A stretch of 38,119 nt of DNA from NCBI GenBank assembly GCA_024695445.1, contig JAILIG010000186.1:1-38119 (forward strand), in the 5' to 3' direction. This DNA is from Oscillospiraceae bacterium (GTDB lineage: Bacteria > Bacillota > Clostridia > Oscillospirales > Ruminococcaceae). The notes below the pieces were generated by a model that saw only the letters and a program-made list of their open reading frames with translations, searched no databases and was not told where the DNA came from. The translations under genes were made by a program, and so were the position numbers. Positions 1-6,696 of the stretch are shown here, piece after piece. The first letter of the stretch is position 1. Every line of letters begins with the position of its first letter.

Positions 1-262
1 AGCATATACTTGGAGAACCTTAGGGGATAGGGGGAATGGAGCTGCGCCAGCAGCGGTTTTCCCCCTGTCCCCTGTGGTTCTCCCCTCGCATTCGCGCCCC
101 GCGGCCGGCAGTTCCGGCGGCCAATGATCTAAAGCCCGCCGGGAACGCCCACAAATCATATTTCTCCTTTCTCCTCCATTGCACAAAAGACAAGGGCGCT
201 CAATTTCAGCTTCTCGTAAAACGCCGGCTTATGGAGAATAATGTATCCGCTTCGCGGATGCT
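1..262. repeat. Dispersed repeat R1, left copy
   Basis: This stretch is a direct near-copy of 26469-26727, differing at scattered single bases and small indels across about 260 bp. It ends in the small palindrome GTATCCGCTTCGCGGAT. The left end may continue outside the window. The short open frames inside it (36-284 and 26504-26686) are not supported as genes. Confidence 0.85.
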
Positions 263-269
263 ATTTGAG

Positions 270-469
270 AATGGGGACCTCTGATCGCACAGGTTTCGCA
301 AGCGAAACCGCTCAGTTTGCCTTCGGCAAACTGGGAGCCCCAAGCCCTCAGAGCTCTTCTAAGGCGGAGAGAATTTCGCGCTCTGCGGAGCGCGACTTAG
401 GGTTCCGCCCTAAGAGCCCGCGAGCTTTTTGAAAAAAGCTCGACCAAAAACTTTAGTTTGGGCTGCCGG
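270..469 (+). repeat. Hairpin-cassette repeat, copy A
   Basis: A run of short perfect or near-perfect hairpins: CAGTTTGCCTTCGGCAAACTG, CGCGCTCTGCGGAGCGCG, a CTTAGGG...CCCTAAG palindrome, and CGAGCTTTTTGAAAAAAGCTCG, ending in ACTTTAGTTTGGGCTGCCGG. The last four modules recur in the same order at 26740-26921 and inverted at 15187-15370. No coding capacity is evident. It is probably a non-autonomous, REP/MITE-like element; that class assignment is inference. Confidence 0.75.
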
Positions 470-485
470 AGCGCTTTAGATCAAT

Positions 486-541
486 GCCGGCGCGGGCTCC
501 GCGCAAAAGGCTTGACCGAAACTTTAGTTTGACTTCCGGCG
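486..541 (+). repeat. Partial hairpin-cassette repeat
   Basis: Contains GGCTTGACCGAAACTTTAGTTT, matching the right half of the inverted repeat at 6335-6394, and is bounded by GCCGG and CCGGC. It lies just upstream of the lipoprotein promoter. Confidence 0.55.
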
Positions 542-582
542 CGCTCCGCCCCGCTCTTTTTTCAATTTTCACCCTTCTGCCA

Positions 583-611
583 TTGCATTTCCGCCCGTAA
601 TGTGCTATAAT
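583..611 (+). promoter_or_regulatory. Promoter of the lipoprotein pair
   Basis: TTGCAT, a 17-base spacer, then TATAAT. The start codon of the first lipoprotein is 31 bases past the -10 box. Confidence 0.8.
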
Positions 612-641
612 GTAGAAAAACCACGCAAAGGAGAGGGCTAT

Positions 642-1283
642 ATGCGTCATTCCATGCTCCGCCGTTCTGCGGCGGTTCTCTGCGGAGCTGTACTGCTCCT
701 GACCGGATGTGCCGGCGGCAATTCCTCGTCCGCTGCACCCGCCGAAACACTTCCCTACGGCTCCACTTTGACACACAATGTCAAGGCTTCGCCGTCCATT
801 CAGTATGACTCCCGCTTCCTGCCGGAGGGTGCGGCAGACGCGATCTGCCGGTATTACCGCGCTATCCAGTCGCAGGATGTCAACCTGTTCATCGGCGTCC
901 AGTATCCGCTCTGGCACGACTACTTCCTGAACGAATACCTCGAAAAAAAATACACCGATGCCGATATTCTCAAGAACACAAACAAGTCGATGCGCGATTT
1001 CTTCGGCGGCAACTTCCGCTATTCGCTGATTGATGTCACCGACTGCGAAATGAACACGACTCATATCGAGACGGAATCCGTCGTCTCCGTCATAGACGAC
1101 CTTGCGCAGGAGCAGGGGCTCGACCGTGTCTCGAAGGATATTGACGCCTTTGCAAAGGTCACCGTCACACGGTATTTCACCGAGCCGTCCTCCACGCACA
1201 ACGACATCACCGATATCGCACTGAAGGACGAGGTGCTCTATCTGATGCACCATCAGCAGACATGGTATGTCATCTACCAGTGA
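642..1283 (+). CDS. Lipoprotein, unrecognised family
   Basis: A predicted membrane-anchored lipoprotein of 213 residues with unknown function. The N-terminus has basic residues, a short hydrophobic stretch and a lipobox LTGC with Cys23 as the lipidation site, followed by a Gly/Ser/Ala-rich spacer. I chose ATG 642 because an AAAGGAGAGG ribosome site lies just upstream; the longer frame starting at 600 would bury the signal peptide. The mature part (about residues 55-213) is rich in aromatic and acidic residues. It resembles the next gene around residues 65-105 (a YYRAIQSQD stretch against YFTAIEQSD), so the two are probably paralogues. They are separated by only 9 bases and share one promoter and one terminator. 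Residue patterning could fit a small alpha+beta cone fold, but that is a guess. Confidence 0.85.
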   Translation: MRHSMLRRSAAVLCGAVLLLTGCAGGNSSSAAPAETLPYGSTLTHNVKASPSIQYDSRFLPEGAADAICRYYRAIQSQDVNLFIGVQYPLWHDYFLNEYLEKKYTDADILKNTNKSMRDFFGGNFRYSLIDVTDCEMNTTHIETESVVSVIDDLAQEQGLDRVSKDIDAFAKVTVTRYFTEPSSTHNDITDIALKDEVLYLMHHQQTWYVIYQ

Positions 1284-1292
1284 GGCGGCAGC

Positions 1293-1862
1293 ATGAAAAA
1301 ACGCGTACCTGCAATCATTTTCGCCGCGCTGCTCCTGACCGGCTGCCGCGGCGGGGAATCCTCCGGCAGTGAAACCGTTCCGGCCGACGGCATCACGATG
1401 CACGCCGATGAGAGTGTTTCCGACGAATACACCGAAGCGGTCAAAACCTATTTCACCGCGATCGAGCAAAGCGACTTTGCCGCCTATGCCGCCATGATGC
1501 ACCCCGTTTACAGCGAGGCATTCGGCGAATACCTCAGGCAGAAGGGCAGCAGCCTCGAAGAAAACTTTGCGGCGCAGCACAAGCGCTTTGACGAGGACGG
1601 CTACGACAGCTGGCGGATCACCGACATCTCGCTGACCAAACACACCGATCCCGACTACGATTATTTCTTCAAACAGTTCGTCAACGCCGGCATCCTCACG
1701 GATGCGCAGGCGCAGTCCGTCCGCGACGGTGCGGAGGCGCTCGAAGACCTGAAATTCTCAGTGGATGTGCTGTACGCGGGCGACGACGCGCCCGTGACTG
1801 CCGTCACGAACATGGAGCTCGTTCTGTTCAAGACCGCAGACGGCATCAAGCTCTTCGGCTGA
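1293..1862 (+). CDS. Lipoprotein, paralogue of upstream gene
   Basis: A 189-residue predicted lipoprotein with a short signal peptide and lipobox LTGC (Cys18), then a Gly/Ser spacer. The region AVKTYFTAIEQSDFAAY aligns by eye with the first gene, as does a following EYL motif. This suggests tandem duplication and strong divergence. Function is unknown; the charged, soluble ectodomain suggests a role on the outer face of the membrane. It starts 9 bases after the upstream stop with a GAGGCGG ribosome site, and a strong rho-independent terminator follows 21 bases after its stop, so the two genes form a closed bicistronic unit. Confidence 0.85.
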   Translation: MKKRVPAIIFAALLLTGCRGGESSGSETVPADGITMHADESVSDEYTEAVKTYFTAIEQSDFAAYAAMMHPVYSEAFGEYLRQKGSSLEENFAAQHKRFDEDGYDSWRITDISLTKHTDPDYDYFFKQFVNAGILTDAQAQSVRDGAEALEDLKFSVDVLYAGDDAPVTAVTNMELVLFKTADGIKLFG

Positions 1863-1883
1863 GCAAATCCATTCAGACAAATA

Positions 1884-1925
1884 CGCCCGATGCTTCCGGC
1901 TTTCCGGTACATCGGGCGCTTTTTG
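1884..1925 (+). terminator. Terminator of lipoprotein operon
   Basis: CGCCCGATG pairs with CATCGGGCG around a 15-base loop and is followed by CTTTTTG. Confidence 0.85.
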
Positions 1926-1948
1926 TGTCCGCCGGAGCAGCCGGCAGA

Positions 1949-1983
1949 CAAAAAGAGACTGCCGCATTTGCAGCAGTCTCTTT
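1949..1983 (-). terminator. Terminator of dockerin-protein gene
   Basis: The stem AAAGAGACTGC/GCAGTCTCTTT, read on the minus strand, is followed by a T-run (CTTTTTGTC). It lies 35 bases beyond the stop codon of the minus-strand dockerin gene. Confidence 0.85.
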
Positions 1984-2018
1984 CGTATTGCGTAAGGTTT
2001 GCGCAGCGGAATCAGGAA

Positions 2019-4514
2019 TCAGCCCTGCTTCTCGTATGCAAACGGCTCGCTGTGCAGTCTGTCAAGAACCTTGACATCCGGACCGCAGAGATCAGGATCC
2101 GTCCAGTCAATGTCATCGAAGCCGGTATTGTACTTCCAGTTGAAGTAGGTCAGAATTTGCTGTGCATCAAGTGCAAAGATCATGCCGTCGCCGTTCACAT
2201 CGCCTGCATAGTGTGCATACTTGCCGACTGCCTGCATGGAAGCCGGAAGTGCGTTGAAGGTCGGATCCTCGGTGTAGGTGAGGATTTCCTCCAGCGAGAA
2301 ACCGGTGTTGTAGAGCTGGTTGAAGAAGGTCAGAGCGCAGGTTGCGTCGAACGCGGTAACCATGTTGTCGAGGTCGAAGTCGCCGCGGAGGACGAGGATG
2401 ACCGGCAGCACGCCGTTGGTGTCAGCGATCTTGCCCGCCTCAACCTTGTACTTCTTTTCCAGTGCGGAGATGATGTCGGCAGCGACGCCTTCATCGGTCA
2501 GTGCCTTCTCGATCGCAGCAACATCCTGCAGTGCGATCTGGATGTTGTAGTTGCCGAAGCCCTTGAACTCGAAATCCTGCGGGGACTTCTTGTCCGGAGC
2601 AAATGCAGCCGTCACATCAGCGGTCTTGTCGGTCTTTGCGCCGTTCTTGTCGATGACGGACAGAACCATCTTGACAGCCAGGTTGGTGAAGTCGAACTCT
2701 TCCGTCTCTTCGGACCAGTAGACCAGCTCTTCTGCCAGACCCTCAGCATCGAAGCTCAGCTCGTAGGTGTTGCCCTCCTTGTCGGTGACAGGAGCGGTCT
2801 CATCGGTGGTAGCAGTGGTGGTCGGCTCAGTGACCGGCTCAGTAACCGGTGCGGTGGTCAGCTCAGTCGTCGTGGACTCCGAAGTCGTAGACTCAGAAGT
2901 GGTGGACTCGGTGGTGGTCTCCGAGGAAGTGGTGGACTCGGTGGTGGTCTCCGAAGTCGTAGACTCAGAAGTGGTGGACTCGGTGGTGGTCTCCGAGGAA
3001 GTGGTAGACTCGGTGGTGGTCTCCGAGGAAGTAGTGGACTCGGTGGTGGTCTCCGAGGAAGTAGTGGACTCGGTAGTGGTCTCCGAGGAAGTAGTAGACT
3101 CAGTGGTGGACTCGGTGGTTTCCTCCTCGACCTTCTTCAGCAGGACCTCGTCGATGATACGGACGACATTGTAGTACAGCTTCTCGCTGTCGGTCAGTCT
3201 GTCCGTCTCAGCGTTCAGGGTGACTTCCTTGTGGGAGGTGACGGAAACGAGCTCGTAGCCTTCCTCTGCCCACTGGTCGCCGTATGCCTTCTGGATCTCG
3301 TCGAAGACCTCGTCGTTCTTGTCATCCTCAAGCTTGAACTCTGCGTCTGCAGAGAAGCCGTTCGGAATGGTGATCTCGTAATCGTAGCCTTCCTTGATGA
3401 TGGAAGCGAAATCGTCAGCGGAAAGATCCACATCGACCTTATCGGCAGCGATGCGCTTTGCGCCTTCGATCACATAGTCGATCCATGCCTGACCGCGGTC
3501 ACCGGTCAGAGCGCCCATGAAGGTCTCAGGCAGGCGATACATCTCAGCTCTTGCGCGCTTTGCGAAGCGGACAGAGGTCTCAGCATCGCCGATTGCATCG
3601 TAGACAGCCTGCTTGTAGTCAGCATAGACTGCATCCGGATCAGAACCGCTCAGGCTGATCGCGTTGATCGTATCGACAACGGACTCAACCTCGCCCTTCA
3701 GCGTCTCATAGCGGCCTCTGTAATACTGAATGTCCTCAGCGAGCTGCGGAGCATTCTGAGCAGTTGCCTCGTCAGCGATGAAGTCAACAGCAGCGTTGAA
3801 CTCCTCGGTGACATACTGGGTGAACTCATCGTAGCCGTCATAGGTCTTCTTGCCGTCGGTAAACACGACATTGTAGGAAGCGGTCTTGTCGTACTTGCTG
3901 TAATCGACCTCAACCGTGACCTCGCCGGTCATCGGGAACTTGTTCCAGTCCAGAACGACCGGATCGCCGTCTGCATTGACGAACTTGATGCCGCGTCTGG
4001 TGAGCGCATCCTCTGCCACGGAGCCGACGATCTCGTTGACGCCCTCGACGCTCATCACAGCGATGATCTTGCCCGGTGCTGCAACCTTGACATCAGCATT
4101 GCTGAAGCCGTTGACAAATGCGGTTGCCTCTGCGCGGGTCATGTAGGAGGTTCTTGCCAGGTTTCTGATGACAAGCTCTCTTGCCTTTGCGCCGAAGAAG
4201 CTTGCCTGGACGGAATCCTTGTCGCCCAGCAGGGTGTTCATTGCGCTTTCGAGCTGATCGTTCCAGTCGGACTCACCCCACTGAACAGCCTCAGCATCGG
4301 ACTCCTCGCCTTCGATAACGACAGGGAGCTCGTCGATGGCCGGAAGCGGGCAGACATCGGTATCCACAGGGACATCGGTCAGCCAGGCCTTGTCAAGGAC
4401 GGTGCCGGAAGCGCTGTCAGCTGCGTTGATGTTGATGCCTGTCGCGGCAAGCTGGCTCACGAGGAGCACGGAACCGGTTGCGGTTGCGAGCACACGCTTA
4501 AAAAGTGATTTCAT
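2019..4514 (-). CDS. Secreted protein with Ser/Thr linker and dockerin
   Basis: A predicted secreted 831-residue protein. It has an N-terminal signal peptide (MKSLFKRVLATATGSVLLVS), a large acidic ectodomain to about residue 450 that I do not recognise, a linker of ten-residue ESTTSSETTT-type repeats (about 455-540), a further domain, and a C-terminal pair of calcium-loop/helix repeats. These repeats, GDFDLDNMVTAFDATCALTFF and GDVNGDGMIFALDAQQILTYF, are typical of a type I-like dockerin, which binds a cohesin module. The first loop is less canonical than the second. This points to attachment to a cellulosome-like or surface scaffold. No glycoside hydrolase motif was found. Start: AAGGAGAGG lies 7-8 bases before ATG. 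It has its own promoter (4628-4656) and terminator. An 872-aa open frame on the opposite strand is an artefact. Confidence 0.9.
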   Translation of the reverse strand: MKSLFKRVLATATGSVLLVSQLAATGININAADSASGTVLDKAWLTDVPVDTDVCPLPAIDELPVVIEGEESDAEAVQWGESDWNDQLESAMNTLLGDKDSVQASFFGAKARELVIRNLARTSYMTRAEATAFVNGFSNADVKVAAPGKIIAVMSVEGVNEIVGSVAEDALTRRGIKFVNADGDPVVLDWNKFPMTGEVTVEVDYSKYDKTASYNVVFTDGKKTYDGYDEFTQYVTEEFNAAVDFIADEATAQNAPQLAEDIQYYRGRYETLKGEVESVVDTINAISLSGSDPDAVYADYKQAVYDAIGDAETSVRFAKRARAEMYRLPETFMGALTGDRGQAWIDYVIEGAKRIAADKVDVDLSADDFASIIKEGYDYEITIPNGFSADAEFKLEDDKNDEVFDEIQKAYGDQWAEEGYELVSVTSHKEVTLNAETDRLTDSEKLYYNVVRIIDEVLLKKVEEETTESTTESTTSSETTTESTTSSETTTESTTSSETTTESTTSSETTTESTTSESTTSETTTESTTSSETTTESTTSESTTSESTTTELTTAPVTEPVTEPTTTATTDETAPVTDKEGNTYELSFDAEGLAEELVYWSEETEEFDFTNLAVKMVLSVIDKNGAKTDKTADVTAAFAPDKKSPQDFEFKGFGNYNIQIALQDVAAIEKALTDEGVAADIISALEKKYKVEAGKIADTNGVLPVILVLRGDFDLDNMVTAFDATCALTFFNQLYNTGFSLEEILTYTEDPTFNALPASMQAVGKYAHYAGDVNGDGMIFALDAQQILTYFNWKYNTGFDDIDWTDPDLCGPDVKVLDRLHSEPFAYEKQG
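2875..3117 (-). repeat. Tandem 30-bp coding repeats (Ser/Thr linker)
   Basis: About eight imperfect copies of a 30-bp unit encode ESTTSSETTT-like decapeptides, with two interrupted units carrying SESTTSE variants. Such tracts change length by slippage. They form the flexible, probably glycosylated linker of the dockerin protein. Confidence 0.85.
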
Positions 4515-4627
4515 TCAAACCTCTCCTTAGTATGAAATTTATGTAAGGTGCGGCGCGGCAGACTGCGGCTGCAAATCAGCGGGGTACGGCAGACGGCACT
4601 TCGCCCACGGCACATATACATATTGAC

Positions 4628-4656
4628 ATTATAGCATTGTTTTTTAGAAAATGCAA
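4628..4656 (-). promoter_or_regulatory. Promoter of dockerin-protein gene
   Basis: On the minus strand, TTGCAT, 17 bases, TATAAT. It predicts a leader of about 105 bases before the ATG at 4514. Confidence 0.8.
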
Positions 4657-4860
4657 GCCCTTTCCCCCAAATTGTAAATATTCAACAAACGCCCCTGTCC
4701 ATATTTGTTCCGTTTTGCTGAATCTAACATTTTGTATACTAAAAGTTGTGATTTTGCGCGGATGCGGGCTGTTTTTTATGCACAATTTCTCCAATTTCCG
4801 GTAATTTTCTGTATACATTTTGTTTTATAATAAAAATATATAAAACTTTCACAAAACCTC
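4657..4860. other. AT-rich divergent intergenic region
   Basis: About 200 bases of markedly AT-rich DNA lie between the divergent promoters of the dockerin gene and the RNA gene. I see no gene, but A/T tracts such as ATAAAAATATATAAAAC just upstream of the plus promoter could act as an UP element. Confidence 0.5.
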
Positions 4861-4889
4861 TTGACATTCTTTGAAACTTGTGGTATAAT
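4861..4889 (+). promoter_or_regulatory. Consensus promoter of RNA gene
   Basis: TTGACA, 17-base spacer, TATAAT: a perfect vegetative consensus preceded by an A/T-rich stretch. It should be among the strongest promoters of the window. Confidence 0.88.
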
Positions 4890-4939
4890 ACAATCAAACC
4901 AAAGCTGTACCGCGTACAGCCGGAACGGAGGAGAGACCA

Positions 4940-4948
4940 ATGGGCTGA
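4940..4948 (+). other. Minimal ORF (Met-Gly) with strong SD
   Basis: GGAGGAGAGACCA precedes ATG GGC TGA. This start-one codon-stop unit with an excellent ribosome site sits 44 bases into the predicted RNA. It may be a ribosome-loading or stalling site; no product is implied. Confidence 0.3.
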
Positions 4949-4994
4949 CCGCACAAGATTCACCAATCAAACGCTGAAAAAGGATGTGTTTCCC

Positions 4995-5018
4995 ATGCAG
5001 AAGTTGATTTCCCGCTGA
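4995..5018 (+). other. Mini-ORF 1 (MQKLISR)
   Basis: Seven codons follow the first repeat motif; AAAAAGGA lies ten bases before ATG. Translation is not established. Confidence 0.25.
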
Positions 5019-5137
5019 ACCCCTGCAAAGCATCAGGGAAAGCGGCTGTCCGAAGATGAATTCAGGACATTCACGATATAAGCCCTGCGGCTGCTGCAGA
5101 CCGGCACCGCAGTTCACGAAAAAAGGATGTGTTTCCG

Positions 5138-5170
5138 ATGTACAGGAAATCAGGGCTCGCAGAGCCGTAA
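5138..5170 (+). other. Mini-ORF 2 (MYRKSGLAEP)
   Basis: Ten codons follow the second repeat motif, again with AAAAAAGGA ten bases before ATG. The peptide does not resemble the other two, so the conserved part is the initiation region, not the product. Confidence 0.25.
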
Positions 5171-5209
5171 AAGAAAGTCCATTCAAGACTCCGAAAGGAA
5201 GTGCTTCCG

Positions 5210-5242
5210 ATGCAGTCGGAACCGGGTGCGGAACGGCGCTGA
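5210..5242 (+). other. Mini-ORF 3 (MQSEPGAERR)
   Basis: Ten codons follow the third motif, with GAAAGGA ten bases before ATG and the hairpin GGAAGTGCTTCC covering the ribosome site. It ends inside the left arm of a large hairpin. Confidence 0.25.
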
Positions 5243-5276
5243 GGCGCACCGCACCGCTCAATCAGGGATTACAACA

Positions 5277-5319
5277 GGGCAGAGCCGTCACCCGTGCAGA
5301 CGGCTCTGCCCTTCCTTTT
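5277..5319 (+). terminator. Terminator of RNA gene
   Basis: GGGCAGAGCCGT pairs perfectly with ACGGCTCTGCCC and is followed by TTCCTTTT. Confidence 0.85.
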
Positions 5320-5372
5320 GTCCGGCGCCGGAAAACCGGACAATGCCCCATATAAATGGTATAAAATCGCGC

Positions 5373-5401
5373 TTGCATTCTCGCGCATTTTGTGGTATGA
5401 T
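5373..5401 (+). promoter_or_regulatory. Promoter of LRAT-like gene
   Basis: TTGCAT, 17 bases, TATGAT. It lies 51 bases upstream of the start codon. Confidence 0.75.
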
Positions 5402-5451
5402 AGAGGGAGCAGCGCAGACTGCGCGGATCATCCGAAAGAGAGGAAACTGCT

Positions 5452-6291
5452 ATGGATATTTTAGACGCACTCAGCCGCGGCATGAACCGGCTCGCAGACC
5501 GGCTGGACGCATACACCGGAAGCCGGCAGCCGGCCGGCGGTGACACTTCCTTTTCCGTCCTGGACAAGGCCTACTGCTGGGAAGACCTCGACTACGCCGG
5601 GGATTTCACGCTTCAGCGCCATGTCGTGGACGGCTCCTGCCGCATCATCGACAAATTCGGCACGGTCGTGGACCGCGGTACGCAGGAGCAGCTGGAGCAG
5701 TCTATGATCCGCCGTGCAGCGCAGTCCGCCGCGATCCGGGATGCAGGCGGTGTTCCGCCCGTGAGCGGCAATGCGCCGCAGCCTGTGCAGGCGCAGTACG
5801 GCGACATCATCGGTGTTGTCCGCAGAAACGGCGCATACGAGCATTACGGCATCTACCTGAGCGACACCTGCATTGTGCATTACGCGATTCCGGCGAGCAT
5901 GACGATCGGCCACGCGACGGTTCACGCGACCGATCTGCGGAACTTCCTGCGCTCGGACACGGAATACTTTGTGCTGGACTTTCCGCGGCCGTATGAGCCG
6001 CCTGTCCGCATTGAAAACAACGGCTCCGTTCCGCACACCGAGACGGTTTCGGAGGAGCTGGCGCGGCATTTGCAGCAGCGGTTCGGGTATCATCTGTACT
6101 CGCCGGAGGAGACGGTTGCGCGGGCGCGTTCGCGTCTGGGCGAGACAAACTACAATCTGCTGACGAACAACTGCGAGCATTTTGTGATCTGGTGCAAGAC
6201 GGGCGTGAGTGAGTCGATGCAGATTTCGGGGATGTTCCGGTCGCTGCTTGGCGCACAGGGCTGGCAGTTCCGCAAGCCGGCGTATCACTGA
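5452..6291 (+). CDS. LRAT/NlpC-P60-like domain protein
   Basis: A 279-residue protein whose C-terminal half carries the LRAT-type permuted NlpC/P60 signature: GDIIGVVR, then HYGIYLSD with His131, a second His143 in IVHYA, and NNCEHFV with Cys241. In this superfamily the Cys is the nucleophile and the two His complete the active centre. Members act as acyltransferases, phospholipases or thiol peptidases. The bacterial substrate cannot be told from the sequence. The N-terminal 110 residues hold a possible amphipathic segment and a Gln/Glu-rich part. There is no signal peptide, so it is probably cytoplasmic. Start: AAGAGAGGAAAC lies before ATG. It is transcribed alone from its own promoter and meets a minus-strand gene across a repeat. 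Confidence 0.8.
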   Translation: MDILDALSRGMNRLADRLDAYTGSRQPAGGDTSFSVLDKAYCWEDLDYAGDFTLQRHVVDGSCRIIDKFGTVVDRGTQEQLEQSMIRRAAQSAAIRDAGGVPPVSGNAPQPVQAQYGDIIGVVRRNGAYEHYGIYLSDTCIVHYAIPASMTIGHATVHATDLRNFLRSDTEYFVLDFPRPYEPPVRIENNGSVPHTETVSEELARHLQQRFGYHLYSPEETVARARSRLGETNYNLLTNNCEHFVIWCKTGVSESMQISGMFRSLLGAQGWQFRKPAYH

Positions 6292-6334
6292 GCGGAGAGA
6301 ATCCGCAACCATTGACGAAAGCCCGGCGGAAAAA

Positions 6335-6394
6335 TTAAAGTTTTTGGTCAAGCCTTTGAAAAGGCTTGACCGAAACTTTAGTTTGGGCTGCCGG
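6335..6394. repeat. Inverted repeat between convergent genes (copy D)
   Basis: Arms at about 6337-6357 and 6359-6379 (AAAGTTT...GGTCAAGCCTTT against AAAGGCTTGACC...AAACTTT) form a nearly perfect 20-bp hairpin with a minimal loop. A trailing GTTTGGGCTGCCGG is shared with copies A and C. It is the only candidate transcription stop between the two convergent genes here. Confidence 0.75.
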
Positions 6395-6405
6395 AGAGCT
6401 TTCGA

Positions 6406-6684
6406 TCACTGCCCGCCGCAGGCATCGTACTCCGCCTGCAAAAAGGCCAGCATCTGCTCAAAGCCCTCCTCCGTCAGCGGAAACTGCTCCGCTGCCTCGA
6501 TCTCTCCGCGGTCGCGCACAATCTCGTAGCAGAGATCCTGCCGCCAGACCGATACCAGCAGCTGCCCCTCCTCCGGTACCACAATGTACCGCAGCTTCCC
6601 GCGGCTGCCTGTGTGCGTGTTTTTGCTCTCAAAATAAAACAGTTTCGGGATGTCAAATGCATTGCGCGGCTGATGTTCCTGCAT
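6406..6684 (-). CDS. Small hypothetical protein after TatD
   Basis: A 92-residue protein of unrecognised family with no signal peptide or membrane segment. It is rich in Glu, Gln and aromatic residues and contains FYFESKNTHTGSRGKLRYIVV, which looks like a beta-hairpin, followed by a helical C-terminus ending in AEYDACGGQ. The start is supported by AAAGGAG placed six bases before ATG. It begins 12 bases after the tatD stop, so it is very probably cotranscribed with tatD. No function is proposed. Confidence 0.75.
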   Translation of the reverse strand: MQEHQPRNAFDIPKLFYFESKNTHTGSRGKLRYIVVPEEGQLLVSVWRQDLCYEIVRDRGEIEAAEQFPLTEEGFEQMLAFLQAEYDACGGQ

Positions 6685-6696
6685 AATCTGCTCCTT

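Larger units (their letters stand above)
4896..5319 (+). ncRNA. Structured RNA with repeated SD/mini-ORF motif
   Basis: A transcript of about 420 nt is predicted between a perfect consensus promoter and a strong intrinsic terminator, with no protein gene in between. Local hairpins include GCTGTA/TACAGC (4903-4920), CCCTG/CAGGG, GGCTC/GAGCC, and GGTGCGG/CCGCACC enclosing GCGC/GCGC near 5224-5255. A motif close to GAAAAAGGATGTGTTTCCGATGCAG occurs at 4976-5000, 5118-5145 and 5192-5215. In each copy a GGA can pair with a TCC to form a small hairpin, and an ATG follows the GGA by exactly ten bases and opens a 7-10 codon frame. I could not match it to RNase P, tmRNA, SRP RNA, 6S RNA or T-box signatures. 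It may be a regulatory RNA, a ribosome- or protein-binding sponge, or a multi-peptide mRNA. Confidence 0.6.

Noticed and set aside
36-284. 82-codon frame in repeat R1 with a relative at 26504-26686
   Set aside because: The two frames diverge and end differently after the shared part; no ribosome site is present. They are by-products of the DNA repeat.
2875-3117. CRISPR-like array
   Set aside because: The periodic units are contiguous and encode the Ser/Thr linker in frame; there are no unique spacers.
1890-4508. 872-codon open frame on the plus strand
   Set aside because: It is antisense to the dockerin gene, runs through the Ser/Thr linker repeats as Gly/Arg/Leu low complexity and has no ribosome site; the minus-strand frame has signal peptide and dockerin.
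4896-5319. RNase P RNA, tmRNA, SRP RNA, 6S RNA or T-box
   Set aside because: The conserved cores expected of these RNAs (for example GGAAAGTCC with ACAGAA for RNase P, the tRNA-like ends of tmRNA, GGTCCGGAAGGAAGCAGC for SRP RNA, AGGGTGGAACCGCG for T-boxes) are absent.
5056-5355. Longer open frames through the RNA unit (99 and 138 codons)
   Set aside because: They run through the hairpins and the terminator, have no ribosome site and show no domain.
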